Shown: positions 1 to 10,063, numbered from the stretch's first letter. The stretch: 18,273 nucleotides of DNA from Pholiota molesta (GCA_014925825.1 JACGCK010000515.1:1-18273); one strand, 5' to 3'. A program made the numbers and translations. Notes: generated by a model from the sequence alone, not told the origin.

Positions 1-820
1 ATGTATCTTTGCCCAAAGGCGCAAACTTGATGTCCTTGGGAGGCCTTGCTTCGTAACGGAAAGGAGGCTTCAAGGTATCTAAATCGTGGGTTCCAATAGC
101 AACAAGTTGTCGGCGTCTGCAAATATTTTGATGCAGCTTATCTTGCAAGTCAATGAAAGATGCATAAGAGCTGGGAGTGAAGGTTATGTTGCGCAAGATA
201 GCGCATGCAAAGAGAGGCCTGATTCTTGACGTCTTATATAACCTTGAGAGAAGTATCAAAGAAGACCGTCAAGGAACGTACCTCTGGATCGATTTTGACG
301 GTAAGTAGATCTGCTTCTCCGCCTGGAGGATAGACGGTTTTATATTCTGGCGCTGGTGATAGTTGGAGGAAGGTGCGAAGTGCACGAGCGATGCCTTCGA
401 TGCACAGCAAATCGTATCTAACACAATCTAGTCAGCGCATAAATAGTCTCTGGTTAGGAAGGAAGCGCGCCTATTGGCAGGGATCTCTATTTTCAATTGC
501 TGTCGGAAGATGAGCCCCAGGAACAGACATGTAGGTGGTAAATATTACTCACTGGACGTTCCGCCGGCAAGCCTTTCTTTATGGCCTCCTCTACTTCTGC
601 AGTTGTCTGCAATAAATTTAGCCAAATCATCGTATTAATCGTAAGCCTACTTACATCTTCGTCCAATTCCAGTCCATAGTCGAAGCACAGTTTATCGAAT
701 TCCTCCGTGGCTGCCGAGAAGTTGAGACGATAATCAACATAAAATAGAGGTACTTGACCTACTATACTCTTTCCCGAGGCGCTCCCAGAGATCAGCCTTA
801 TCTACTGCAACAGTCGGCAT
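1..820 (-). CDS. FRS1: Phenylalanine-tRNA ligase beta subunit, cytosolic (N-terminal part, runs off the window)
   Basis: Beta chain of the cytosolic alpha2-beta2 phenylalanyl-tRNA synthetase, which charges tRNA-Phe. Six exons join in frame: 763-820, 655-710, 553-606, 471-499, 282-417 and 1-232, giving about 188 residues of a family near 600. The start [17 protein letters not shown] matches the yeast Frs1 start from memory. Later motifs also match: LELDEDTT near residue 33, [11 protein letters not shown] near 65, [13 protein letters not shown] near 114, and [20 protein letters not shown] near 132, then [13 protein letters not shown]. The B3/B4 and catalytic-like core lie outside the window. 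Intron 4 (418-470) appears to start with GC rather than GT. The intron 5 acceptor is taken at 233 (minus-strand TATATAAG), because the CAG 14 bases further on breaks the frame. No frame break was seen in this gene. It is divergent from DPH6. Identity is very secure; single splice sites are inferred. Confidence 0.95.
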
Positions 821-1079
821 CGTGGAATCGGAAAACGAGCGTGGATGAAGTGCAGGTAGAGTCGTAGATCAAAGGGAAATCGAGTCAAATCTAAGTCAAA
901 TCTGCAAAAAGCTCGTGACTAGATCATTAGATTCATTACCCTGGGCCCCAGCAACTCCTGCCAAATTTAAACTCCGCCACCTCGAGACGAAATGGCCACA
1001 ACCTCTGCAGGCTTCCACAACACATGAAAGCCCAATGTTAATATCGGAATAGCGTATGTGAAGTACTTCAAAAAAAGTG

Positions 1080-1179
1080 TTCGGGACAGATTTTTTAAAA
1101 ATTCCCTGATTCGCTCAAAACGGCCTATCCGAGGGCCATATCTCAAGTATGAGGCAAGAATACAAAGATCTGTCCCGAA
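1080..1179. repeat. MITE-like unit with 12 bp perfect terminal inverted repeats
   Basis: TTCGGGACAGAT at 1080-1091 is the exact reverse complement of ATCTGTCCCGAA at 1168-1179. Inside these arms the match continues only loosely. Total length is 100 bp, in the range of small miniature inverted-repeat elements. No clear target-site duplication is visible (left flank AAAAAAAGTG, right flank GAAAATGATT), and no second copy occurs in the window. It could equally be a transcribed hairpin or a chance inverted repeat. Confidence 0.4.
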
Positions 1180-2072
1180 GAAAATGATTAGACATACTTC
1201 TTAACTATAATATTGCTTTTTATTTTATAGAAAACGGCCCAGAGGAAGCTGCGCAACTTGATGAGTGTTCTGAGGGGGTGAGTAGCGTGCATCAGGCCAT
1301 CAAAGCTCGTTAAGGTCTATTGCAATGCGCCTCATACGCTCTATTGCTGCCTATGCTCTGCTTCTATGCCTCCTATAAGGAACGCACTTCAACAGCTTTA
1401 TTTTAAGTCCAATCTTCATGCACAAACTGCCACAAAAAGCGCGAAAATCCAGCCATCTCGGATTCCAGACACAGAAAACACGGCTCTTGGATCAGAATTC
1501 TAGACGTGCATCAAGGAGGGATTGCACAGAACGCAAAATTGCTCAATAATATCTAGCTGGAACTCAACTTCGGAGATCTGGGGAAGGAATTGAAAGCGAA
1601 CAGGGAAAGATTATGTCTGAAATGAGCTTGGCTCCGCTCGATTCCCATCGAGTCGGATCGTCGTCGGTGGCTGTCAAACACTATCAACAAGCTCCAGCTA
1701 CTTTACCCATGCAACTGAATATTTATAAAGCCGATACCTGACTGCTTTTAAAAGATGTAGATTGGGAAGATGCAGAGGACAAAGAAGATGTCGCAATGAT
1801 GAGGATGTGCTACATGTAGGTAGATCACACTTACAATGTCTTGCAGAGCATACATTTACCCAACCATAAGCCTCGCATATTTCATAGATTAATCACTTTA
1901 CATATATATACATTCAGTCCAATCATAGTTTTGCTTATTGCTACAGTGGATGGGCTGGAAATACAGGTTTTGTTGTAGAGTCGAGCGAGAATGATGCAGT
2001 GAGGGGACGCATTTCCCAATTCGGCAGTGGCCACTTTTGCTCTCACACATTTCTCGCTGGCGTTGCCGGGGC

Positions 2073-2085
2073 CCAATTACCCAAT
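2073..2085 (+). promoter_or_regulatory. Tandem CCAAT boxes upstream of DPH6
   Basis: CCAAT occurs at 2073-2077 and at 2081-2085. The second lies in CCAATCAG, the classical binding context of the HAP/NF-Y complex. They sit about 46-58 bp before the DPH6 ATG. The motifs are seen directly; their use is inferred. Confidence 0.4.
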
Positions 2086-2130
2086 CAGCCCGGGAGTAGG
2101 CCCTGTTAGTTTTCTCCTCAGCCGACCACA

Positions 2131-4728
2131 ATGCAGTATCTCGCCCTTCTTAGTGGCGGAAAAGACAGTTGCTACAATCTTGTACATTGTGAACAAAACG
2201 GTCATGAGCTTGTTGCCGCAGCATCGTTAGGACCAGAGCCTGGCAAAGGTCCGGAAGAAAACCATCCACGCTACTTTACCTTCTCATCCTTTCATAGAGG
2301 AACTTGATTCGTATCTCTACCAGACTGTTGGGCAAGATGCAATTGAACTTGTTGCACAGGCACTAGATGTTCCTCTATATCGTCGAGTCATTACCGGAAA
2401 TGCTGTGGAACAAGGAACTGAATATGGTGGAAGAAATCCGTCATCTTCTGGCGGTGTTCTGGGCGACGAAACGGAAGACTTGTATGAATTGCTCGCCACA
2501 GTGAAGGTGATTTTATGCGCGTCTTCTGAAGAAATTTCACTGAAACCAAAGCAGGCGCATCATCCAAACGTTAAAGGCGTATCAGTTGGCGCAATCCTTT
2601 CCAATTATCAGCGAGTGAGGGTAGAGCATGTGTAAGCAAAACTTGGGCTCGTAAGACCAGTGGACTCAAATGACATGTCAAACAGGTGTCGCCGATTAAA
2701 TCTGACCCCACTATGCTTTCTCTGGCAAAGAGACCAAGCAGAACTACTTTCTGAGATGATCGACTCGGGAATGGACGCTATTTTGATCAAGGTTGCAGGC
2801 ATCGGTCTAACGACATCCCATCTCGGAAAAGGTCTTTCTCAAATGAAACAAACGTTATTCAAACTAGTGAGTCGTGATTAGGATGAAAGAAAGAAATTGA
2901 GTGTTTACTCTTTAGAATACTCTTTATGGCTCTCACATATGTGGCGAAGGTGGTGAATATGAAACGTTAACGTTGGATTGCCCGCTTTTCAAACGCCGAA
3001 TCGTCATGTATGAAGACCCATGTTCATTAAACTTATTTAGCAATGGCTAACAATCCTTCATCAGCACAGAAACAGAGACAGTTATCCATTCGGATAATGA
3101 CTTTGCCACAGTTGCTTTTCTTCGTATCAAGAGCGCAGAACTCGAAATAAAGTCCACGACAGCAGGGTCCGCTGCTACTCCACCTCTACTAGACGAAGAG
3201 CATGAAACGATTCGGAATTCCATTTCGGCCTTGGAAAAAAATTCCGAGCGAGATTCAAGAATAGTGTCTTTGAGCGCTTTGGATTTCCATTGGCCCAATA
3301 TGAAGTTATCGAGTAGCCGCCGAAAGGGCCCATGGGTTGCGATATCTAACATACAAATAACTCCCCTAAAACTCCAATCACGATCGAGGAAGAGGTTTCT
3401 CAGTGCTTCCATATCCTGACGGGTGAGCAACTATTTTGGCCTCTCGAAGTTCCTTTCATTTCGCTAATACGGCCCCGCAAAGAATGTCTCGTCGAACACA
3501 GTCTGCAACTTACTCAAATCGCCATCATCAATATATTTATCTCGTCTATGGATCTATTCTTGCGTATAAACGCCGTCTATGCGAAATTCTTTGGGTCAGT
3601 CCGCCTGCCCGTGCTTGCGTTGGTATTGATCTTCCCGATGGGATACGCGTGAGGCTTGAATGTATCGCTTTCGCTGAAAGGACATCCTTCGATCGACAAT
3701 CGCTTCATGTGCAAGGTTTGAGCTATTGGGCGCCAGCTAACATTGGGCCGTATTCTCAAGCTATCACGGTCTGTCAGGATTCTCAAAAATTGTTTACTTT
3801 CAAAGTCTCAACAATCATATAGGTCGGCGAACGTGTCTTCATATCCGGCCAAATAGGATTGATACCCAGTCGATTGTCCCTTCCTTCACCTCGATCATTG
3901 GCGACAGAAATGGCTCTAGCGTCTCAGCATGTAGCTCGTGTCGTCAGTGCCATTAAAGAGAACTCAGGAGGAGGATGGGATGGCTATACGCAGTTGTCCA
4001 TTTATTGGCTAAGTCATCTGGATCATCTGGATCATGTGAAGAAAGGCCATTTTCTGTGCAGGTCAGTGTCTCTATTCTCTACTTGGCGCCTCCTCGAGTT
4101 CAAATTTTGTCCGGATTGTAGACCATTTCTCGTTCCCCTACGCTGTTTCTGGTTGTCAAGGAACTTCCGAAAGATGCTCTCGTCGAAAAGCAGGTCATTG
4201 TTCATACAGGCAGGTGCGAGTTATCGATGAATACGACGGTGAGGAAACAATCGAAAAAGGAGCCCGACATACGAAGAAGGTCAGTGATGCATAAGGTGAT
4301 GACCACACGAATATGTTCTAACAAGTTAGCATAGGTGATGACGTTTTCAGTAGCGATCGTGCGTTGCATTGGGAAGTATCGCGATTTATTGAAGACGGTG
4401 CAGCGAGTGCAATACTATTCGTTAAAGGAGGTGAGTTTAAGGAACAGATTTATGCCATGGAAAGGTCTCGTTGAAGGCTTTCTGTTAGACTTTGTAGGTT
4501 CCATCTCAGAGTTTACACATGCCATTTCGGGCCTTTCATCTGTTTTGGAATCAACACTCTCTATGAGGTTCTTTTACACTCCTACTTACGCAAGTGTCAC
4601 TTTCAGTAAGTCTGCAATCACCCAAGATTTGAGATCAACACTGATGCGATTGTGCAGTTGATGAGCTAGGCAGTTCTCTCTTCGCAGATCAGGGCATTCC
4701 CCAGTTACTCCTATACCATGTAAAATAA
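2131..4728 (+). CDS. DPH6: Diphthine-ammonia ligase (diphthamide synthase) with C-terminal RidA-like domains
   Basis: Catalyses the last, ATP-dependent amidation that turns diphthine on eEF2 into diphthamide. Exons: 2131-2248, 2298-2506, 2555-2631, 2686-2866, 2916-3007, 3065-3422, 3483-3768, 3823-4065, 4122-4283, 4335-4430, 4498-4605, 4658-4728. The N-terminal ATP-binding domain has the PP-loop SGGKDS at residues 8-13, then ELDSYLYQTVG, DETEDLYELL, SVGAILSNYQRVRVEHV and CGEGGEYETLTLDCPLF, all family signatures. Two YjgF/RidA-like parts follow (INIFISSMDLFLRINAVY; LSYWAPANIGPYSQAI then VFISGQIGLIPS), as in other fungal DPH6 proteins. The frame breaks by one missing base near 3354-3358, 3593-3598 and 4218-4222, so as printed the chain stops at the TGA at 3417. 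The donors at 4066 and 4284 were chosen for frame. A 9 bp tandem repeat lies in exon 8. Identity is secure; the intact state is not. Confidence 0.9.
4015..4035 (+). repeat. 9 bp in-frame tandem repeat in DPH6
   Basis: CATCTGGAT at 4015-4023 is repeated at 4024-4032 and followed by a partial CAT. It encodes HLDHLDH in a poorly conserved linker of the RidA-like part. It looks like a slippage duplication that kept the frame. Confidence 0.7.
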
Positions 4729-5034
4729 TCTCCAGTACTTCCCGAGATGACTGGGATCTGGCGCTCTGTCTCATCGCTTCATCAACTATTCCACCATAGC
4801 AAAAATACAAATCGATTTTATATTCCTATAGATGATGATCACTTGAAATGTACCCAACAGAAAGAAAAGAATACAACGTCCTCGGAAGTTAGATAACCAT
4901 TAAATGAGAATGTGAGGTATGATACATCACGAACAAGTCATGAATGAAAAGCGGGGTCAGCGAAAGCACAATGATGGGGTCTGATAGAGGATTCTAAAGA
5001 CGATGTAGCATGGATGGTCATATATAATGAGATA
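4729..5034. other. Convergent intergenic region (3' ends of DPH6 and the transporter)
   Basis: About 306 bp between two facing stop codons. It should hold both 3' UTRs and polyadenylation sites. No ORF, repeat or RNA gene was seen, and there is no canonical AATAAA close to either stop. Confidence 0.6.
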
Positions 5035-7560
5035 TTACGGGTTAGTTTCTTCTCCAAGAAGCTTCATTTCACCGAGCCTTCGTCGCATGGCCTTCTCTGT
5101 TGGAGTGGGTGGTACCATACGGGCAAAGACAGCACCAAAGAGAGTACAAAGGCCGCCGAAGCGTAGAACCCATGCAACACCGTTCTTACCAAAATATGTA
5201 TTGGGTATCTCAGCTAGAAGTTGTAGAGTGGATGGTTGATCGCCATCGACGATTCGGAAGATTGCACTTGAAGCCAGAGCCACTGGAACAAACGTAAGAT
5301 TTCACAAAAAAGGGAAGAAACGAACATACAATAAATTGCGGTATCACAATGGAAAGGTTGTGAATACCGAGGATAGTTCCACCTGGAAGTGGGGTGAAGG
5401 GCATCTCTTCCTCATGCTGGTTCTCATGATCGTCAAAGGACCGACGGCGAATGAGAGGTCGCCTTTCGCCCTCAGAAAAAGAAGGTCGACCATGACTTGG
5501 TGTTGAGATATTACGATTGTGAAAAGGCCGGCGAGTATCCTGAATAACCTGAGTGGGTGGAGGAGGTTCCTTCAAGAGCTAACATACCACTTTGAGGGGC
5601 GAGTAGGCATTAGAGAAATTACCGAAGTCTCACCTCCATGATAATCGCAAATGGCACCCACATAGCTACAGCCCAACATATGCCCACCAAGCTGATAAAT
5701 ATTGTCGCCTAAGCAGTCTGTGAGACAGGTTTCTTTTTCCACTAATAAAGTAGAACTCACTTGGAATACTGTGGATATGAAGAAGGTCGAAAATGTGAGG
5801 AGACTGAACAAGATAAGGGCTCCAGTCCAAATATTCCGCAGAAGGAATGGCATCACTGGTAAATGGAGAGCTTTTCCTTGACGTGCTGCATCCACTTTCC
5901 ATTGGCGTACTGTTGCTCGGAGTCGTGAAATTTCTGCGTTTTCATCAACGTCGGTTTTATGCGTCATTAGACGATGATCTCGACTTGCGAGATGAGGAAG
6001 AATTGTTCCAGCGACAACACCAACTAAACGATGAAATTAGATATTGACCGACCCAACTCTCAGACTGGTCACTAACCGATGCTATAAAGTAACATAGCGA
6101 ATTCTCCCGTCCTGGTTGCGAGCTCAGCATCTGGCTCTTTTCCCTCTTCGTACGCCATAACTTGTCCCATATATGTCGTGCTTATAATCGAATTGAGTTC
6201 AAATTACAGAAAGAAGAGGCAAACAACGTACGAGTAGAACAAAAAGGGAACCTATCATGCAGATGTAAACGATCAATGAATGGTGAAATCACTGACAAAA
6301 ACTTACCATCCCATAAAAGCAAATAATTGGACATAACAGACACGTCTGATTGGTTTTGGGAGGTTGGTTATAGCCTTCACAATGTTGTCGAGTGCATCTC
6401 GCATTTTCCCACTGTTCATTGGATGAGTTAAAAATTATGACGAGTTGGCATGCACGTACCCTTCTCTCCTCTGCACACGAGGCCGCTCTTCTTCCTGATG
6501 GTTAGCGCAGGTAATCCAAACAGTAGTTACGAGGATAACAATGCAGATAATGCAGAATTTTCGGAATTGGTCGCCTCCTATAAGCCTTATAATGGGCAAA
6601 TCCCCCAGAGGTAAGAAACCTAGCGTCGAAATGTGATTAGTTATGGAAATATAATGAACAAAGACATTCATACCAAAGCCAAAACCTACGATGTTTCCCG
6701 CATTGGTCATGCGACCGTGCCAAGCATTTCCGGCGCTCAGTTGTCCAGGAGGAGCGACATCCAGTAATAGATTGCGAAGAGATGCTTGCAAGCCGTTCAA
6801 TGCGAAGTCTAAAATATAGAATGATACAATGGCGAATCCTATAGCTGCCCAGGCGACCTAGTGCCCGGCATTCATGAGATCAGAGAAAATAACCCGGGAA
6901 TGCTGGTAGGCTGTACATACGAGTTTGTTTCGTCGTTCTGTCCAATCTCCGTCTCCTATACCGACCAGATCGACGCAGAAAGCTGCTATTTCTCGGCAAT
7001 AGGCAAGCGTGAGGGTTGATAGGACGAGTGCTATCGTTGACAGAAAAATCCAGAAACGCCGGCGATACTTGGATGAAGAAGCATCCGATAAGGCACCTGA
7101 GATAGCGGCGTAAATCACTCATATTCCTCAAGATATATAAGAAGGTCAACCTATGACTGGTTGTGCAACCAACCCACTGATAGGACCGGCCAGCCACACC
7201 AATGACGTTAGATGCTCAGTCAGACCTAGACTGAGGAGAAATGGGGTGCCATATCTATCGCGATGACCAACATATGTCAGAACCCAGCCGAGCAAGGACG
7301 AACCATGACGGGAGGACTGCTCACCCTAATTCGACTGTCCATGCGATTTGTGCTCCAGCCATGGATATGCTAAGGGTAATGAGATCCCAGGTAGACAGTC
7401 TGCGTCTCCCTGGTGGTGAGCTCGGTCTGCCATTGTTGCCATTCTGGTCATTGGGTGCGGTAGGTGTAGGCTCGACTTGTTCTGTTTGCCGGGCTCGAGC
7501 AGCAGGCCAAGGTATCTGGCTAGTAGGGTCATCACTAGTGTCGCCGACGGCGGTTATCAT
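5035..7560 (-). CDS. Sucrose/alpha-glucoside transporter-like MFS protein (SLC45/SUT1 family)
   Basis: A proton-coupled sugar carrier of the plasma or vacuolar membrane is the likely role; the substrate cannot be read from sequence. Twelve exons: 7325-7560, 7151-7254, 6921-7096, 6674-6857, 6460-6619, 6307-6411, 6232-6251, 6077-6180, 5761-6023, 5634-5708, 5330-5578, 5035-5282, for about 641 residues after frame repair. The N-terminus is Pro/Gln-rich. The first helix follows STWDLITLSISMAGAQIAW. SDASSSKYRRRFW is the basic loop 2-3 motif. NLLLDVAPPGQLSAGNAWHGR and NAGNIVGFGFG match the SLC45/plant SUT helix 4-5 signature. A long acidic and basic loop (about residues 480-550) precedes the last helices, ending GEMKLLGEETNP. 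Two one-base losses break the frame: a T run in exon 7 (6241-6245) and the exon 12 acceptor (5282/5283). Family placement is from remembered motifs. Confidence 0.85.
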
Positions 7561-7995
7561 GGTACTTCAGAAAGAGGAGACGTGGTCCTCTGCTGGATGG
7601 TCGAAGGCAGTCGACATGCGGTTTGTTGGCTCGCCACTTATGTATAGCTTGCCCGATCCAGTATTACTTCACCACATTAATATGACGACGGCACTTCCCG
7701 GCTCTTACTGCACACATAGAAATCTCAAGTAGAAATTGGGTCCGCCGTCTAATGAACAACTGTGTAGTACAAGTCATCCCTATAGAACTCGATTCAAACA
7801 CTACATTCAACAAGACCACAAGAAATCTAGAAATACAAGGATAAATATATGGCGGACCAGGGCGTAAAGCGCCCCAGCGCAAGCAGGCAATTGTACACAA
7901 AGAGAACAAGATTGCACAGAAATGGTAAACATACAGTGAACTGGTGGTACAGGTCAAGTGCACAATCAACAATTGGAGGATGCAAACTCCAAGCA
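7561..7995. other. Intergenic region: transporter promoter and ankyrin gene 3' end
   Basis: About 435 bp between two minus-strand genes. It should carry the upstream region of the transporter and the 3' UTR of the ankyrin gene. Open frames here on both strands are short and show no recognisable protein. No repeat or RNA gene was seen. Confidence 0.55.
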
Positions 7996-9910
7996 TCACG
8001 AACCCCTAGCGGAAGTCGCAGACATCCCTCGCCGATGACTTGATGATGCCGATGCCTCAAATGTTTGTAGAGGCTTTGAAAGTATATGAAATGCTTTCCG
8101 ACGTCCATTAGTTGGAGTAGTGTTGACGCTGTCTGCGTTAGCCCCGTTTACTGGTGGTGGCTCGGGAAACTGAGCATATTGGCTAGGTGGTCCCACATAA
8201 GATTCGGTTGAATCGTCAAATGACATTCTATCCACACTTGCTATTGATCGCAATGATTTTGAGGTAGACGATGACCTTGTGAGCAATGGAGAAGGTACTC
8301 CGCGTACGTTGCTTGGACTGGTCCCTGATCGCAATCGCGTTTCTGGTTGGGGAATTACGCTTCCCGTAGTGGAAGAATTCGATATTTGTGTTCTGAGCTG
8401 TGCAGCTGATACGGAAGGACGAAGCCGTCGCGGTGTTATCGTCCCACTCATCAGTGCTGTGATGTCATCGCCATTGGATGAGGGTCCAGCTGATGCAAAG
8501 TGAGAGCCATTTATTGACTTGGTGTCCGTTGAAGCAGTGCCCTGACTACCACTTCTATTTCGGTTCATGTATTTCTCCATAGCGTCGGCATCCCGTTCTC
8601 GCATGCGATTTGCTATTGGAGAGAGGGCGGAGGCAGGATTGGAAGGGGCTGCCAAAGATGAACCTTTCGAAGGTCCGGTAGGAGGAGCAAGGGTTGAGCC
8701 ATGATGGGAGGAAGGAGGTTGGAAGAAGCCAGAACTTGAGCCAGTGGACGGCTGAGAGGGAGATGAGGATAACTGCCCTGTAATCAAATGGTCTGGATCA
8801 CCACTGTCGGACGTTGCTGTCGTACGACTTGTGCCAGATCCACTCCTTAGCCTAGAAGAAATGCTGCGATCCTTGGCCGGAACTGGGAGGGCATTGGGTA
8901 TATGAATGGGTCCACCCCATTCACTTCCCCTAGAAGCTGCTTGAGCTGCTTGAGCAAAAATATTACGTCGCTGCTTCTTGTTGTTTTCAAATTGTGTCCT
9001 AGCTGTCTCTTGGAGGGTCTCTCGGGTGCTGAACGAGTACGCATAATCCGATGCAGTGAAGCCTTCGTTGTTTCTGGCAGAATATTGGCATCCCCTCTCT
9101 ATTAGCAATTGGACGGTCTATGTAGAATTTTATTAGATAAACAAAACAATAGATTTTATGTGACAAACTAACCGGTATGTGGCCCCAGGAACTTGCACTA
9201 TTAACTATGAGCATGACGTAGAAACACATTTCTATAAAAAGTCGACTCACTAATGAAGAGGTGTGTTTCCCTTGTTGTCCGATAAATCGAAGTCTGCACC
9301 GAGGTCACACAGCATCTAAGTTAAAATTATCAGCACTGCCCAGGATCATATACGCTGTTGAGGACATACTCGGACTAATTCCTCATTCCCTTTAAGGGCA
9401 GCAATATGAAGAGCTGTCTTCCCATGCATATTGGACCAATCCAAACCCAGGAATAACGTTCATAGTATAACCGCGCCATACGAAGGTATGCGCCAGAGTT
9501 ATCTTCTGTTTCCGCCGATATATACGAGGTAGATGAAACAGGTTTTTGATCCGCAAGTAGCATGAGGATCGTGTTGTTTTCGGAATCCTGCGGAAACTCA
9601 TTAGCAAGATGTACGCCGGGTTAGTGTAACGGACATACCTTGCTCAATTCCTCATCATCGTGGCCAGCGGCCAGGAGAAATTCAAATGTTTCCTCGTGGC
9701 CAAGCACAGCCGCCCATGCTAGAGAAGTGTAGCGCTTGGGGGACGTGTCAGGATTGCGCATATCCGTTCGCTGGATTAGGCGTTTGACGAGGAAAAGGTT
9801 ATTTTCTGCAATTGTTATATCGTCAAAGCACTGGTTACTGGCATAAGCGCGAGTAGGAATATACCTTTAACGGCTCTTCGCAGTCGGGCGGTGGCATCTT
9901 TCTCGGCCAT
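7996..9910 (-). CDS. Ankyrin-repeat protein with long disordered Ser-rich tail
   Basis: Six exons: 9865-9910, 9639-9805, 9370-9587, 9251-9315, 9173-9197 and 7996-9117, about 547 residues after one frame repair. The start MAEKDATARLRRAVK opens an ankyrin stack of about 190 residues. Clear repeats are YTSLAWAAVLGHEETFEFLL, HGKTALHIAALKGNEELV and NTPLHYASSWGHIPTVQLLI. A helical stretch rich in Gln/Arg follows (RETLQETARTQFENNKKQRR). The last 300 residues are low-complexity Ser/Thr/Pro/Gly with no domain. The layout resembles fungal ankyrin adaptors such as the TORC2 subunit Avo2, but this is only a guess. Exon 3 loses one base at 9446-9451; as printed the frame stops at 9375. It shares a divergent promoter with STEEP1. 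Role unknown; a protein-binding scaffold is the safest reading. Confidence 0.82.
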
Positions 9911-10023
9911 GGAGGCAGAGATTTGGCAGAGAGAACAGTGGGAATGGAGGACAAAGAGCGATGAGCATGTACAGCTTTCACAACTGCCCAAGTGGCCAGA
10001 ATGACGAGAGAGGCAAGTCCGGG

Positions 10024-10031
10024 CACGTGAC
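10024..10031 (-). promoter_or_regulatory. E-box / Cbf1-type site (GTCACGTG)
   Basis: The plus strand reads CACGTGAC and the minus strand GTCACGTG. This is the core bound by bHLH factors of the Cbf1 class in fungi. It lies about 114 bp before the ankyrin-gene ATG and about 300 bp before STEEP1. The motif is seen directly; binding is inferred. Confidence 0.4.
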
Positions 10032-10063
10032 TGAGAACACCGCTTTCGGTGCACGATAATGTA

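Larger units (their letters stand above)
821..2130. other. Divergent intergenic region between FRS1 and DPH6
   Basis: This 1.3 kb spacer separates two genes read outward, so it must hold both promoters. I see no convincing gene. It contains a 100 bp unit bounded by 12 bp inverted repeats (1080-1179) and two CCAAT boxes just before DPH6. A short frame from an ATG at 992 meets TGA at 1025, then stays open to 1202 with a Lys/Arg-rich translation that I do not recognise. A stretch at about 1230-1277 lies between an acceptor-like TTTTATAG and a donor-like GTGAGT, but no partner exon was found. The rest could be a gene relic or ordinary spacer. Confidence 0.6.

Noticed and set aside
5210..5330. Reading through the last transporter intron without splicing
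   Set aside because: That frame gives a tail unlike any carrier, while the other frame holds the conserved ALASSAIFRIVDG helix.
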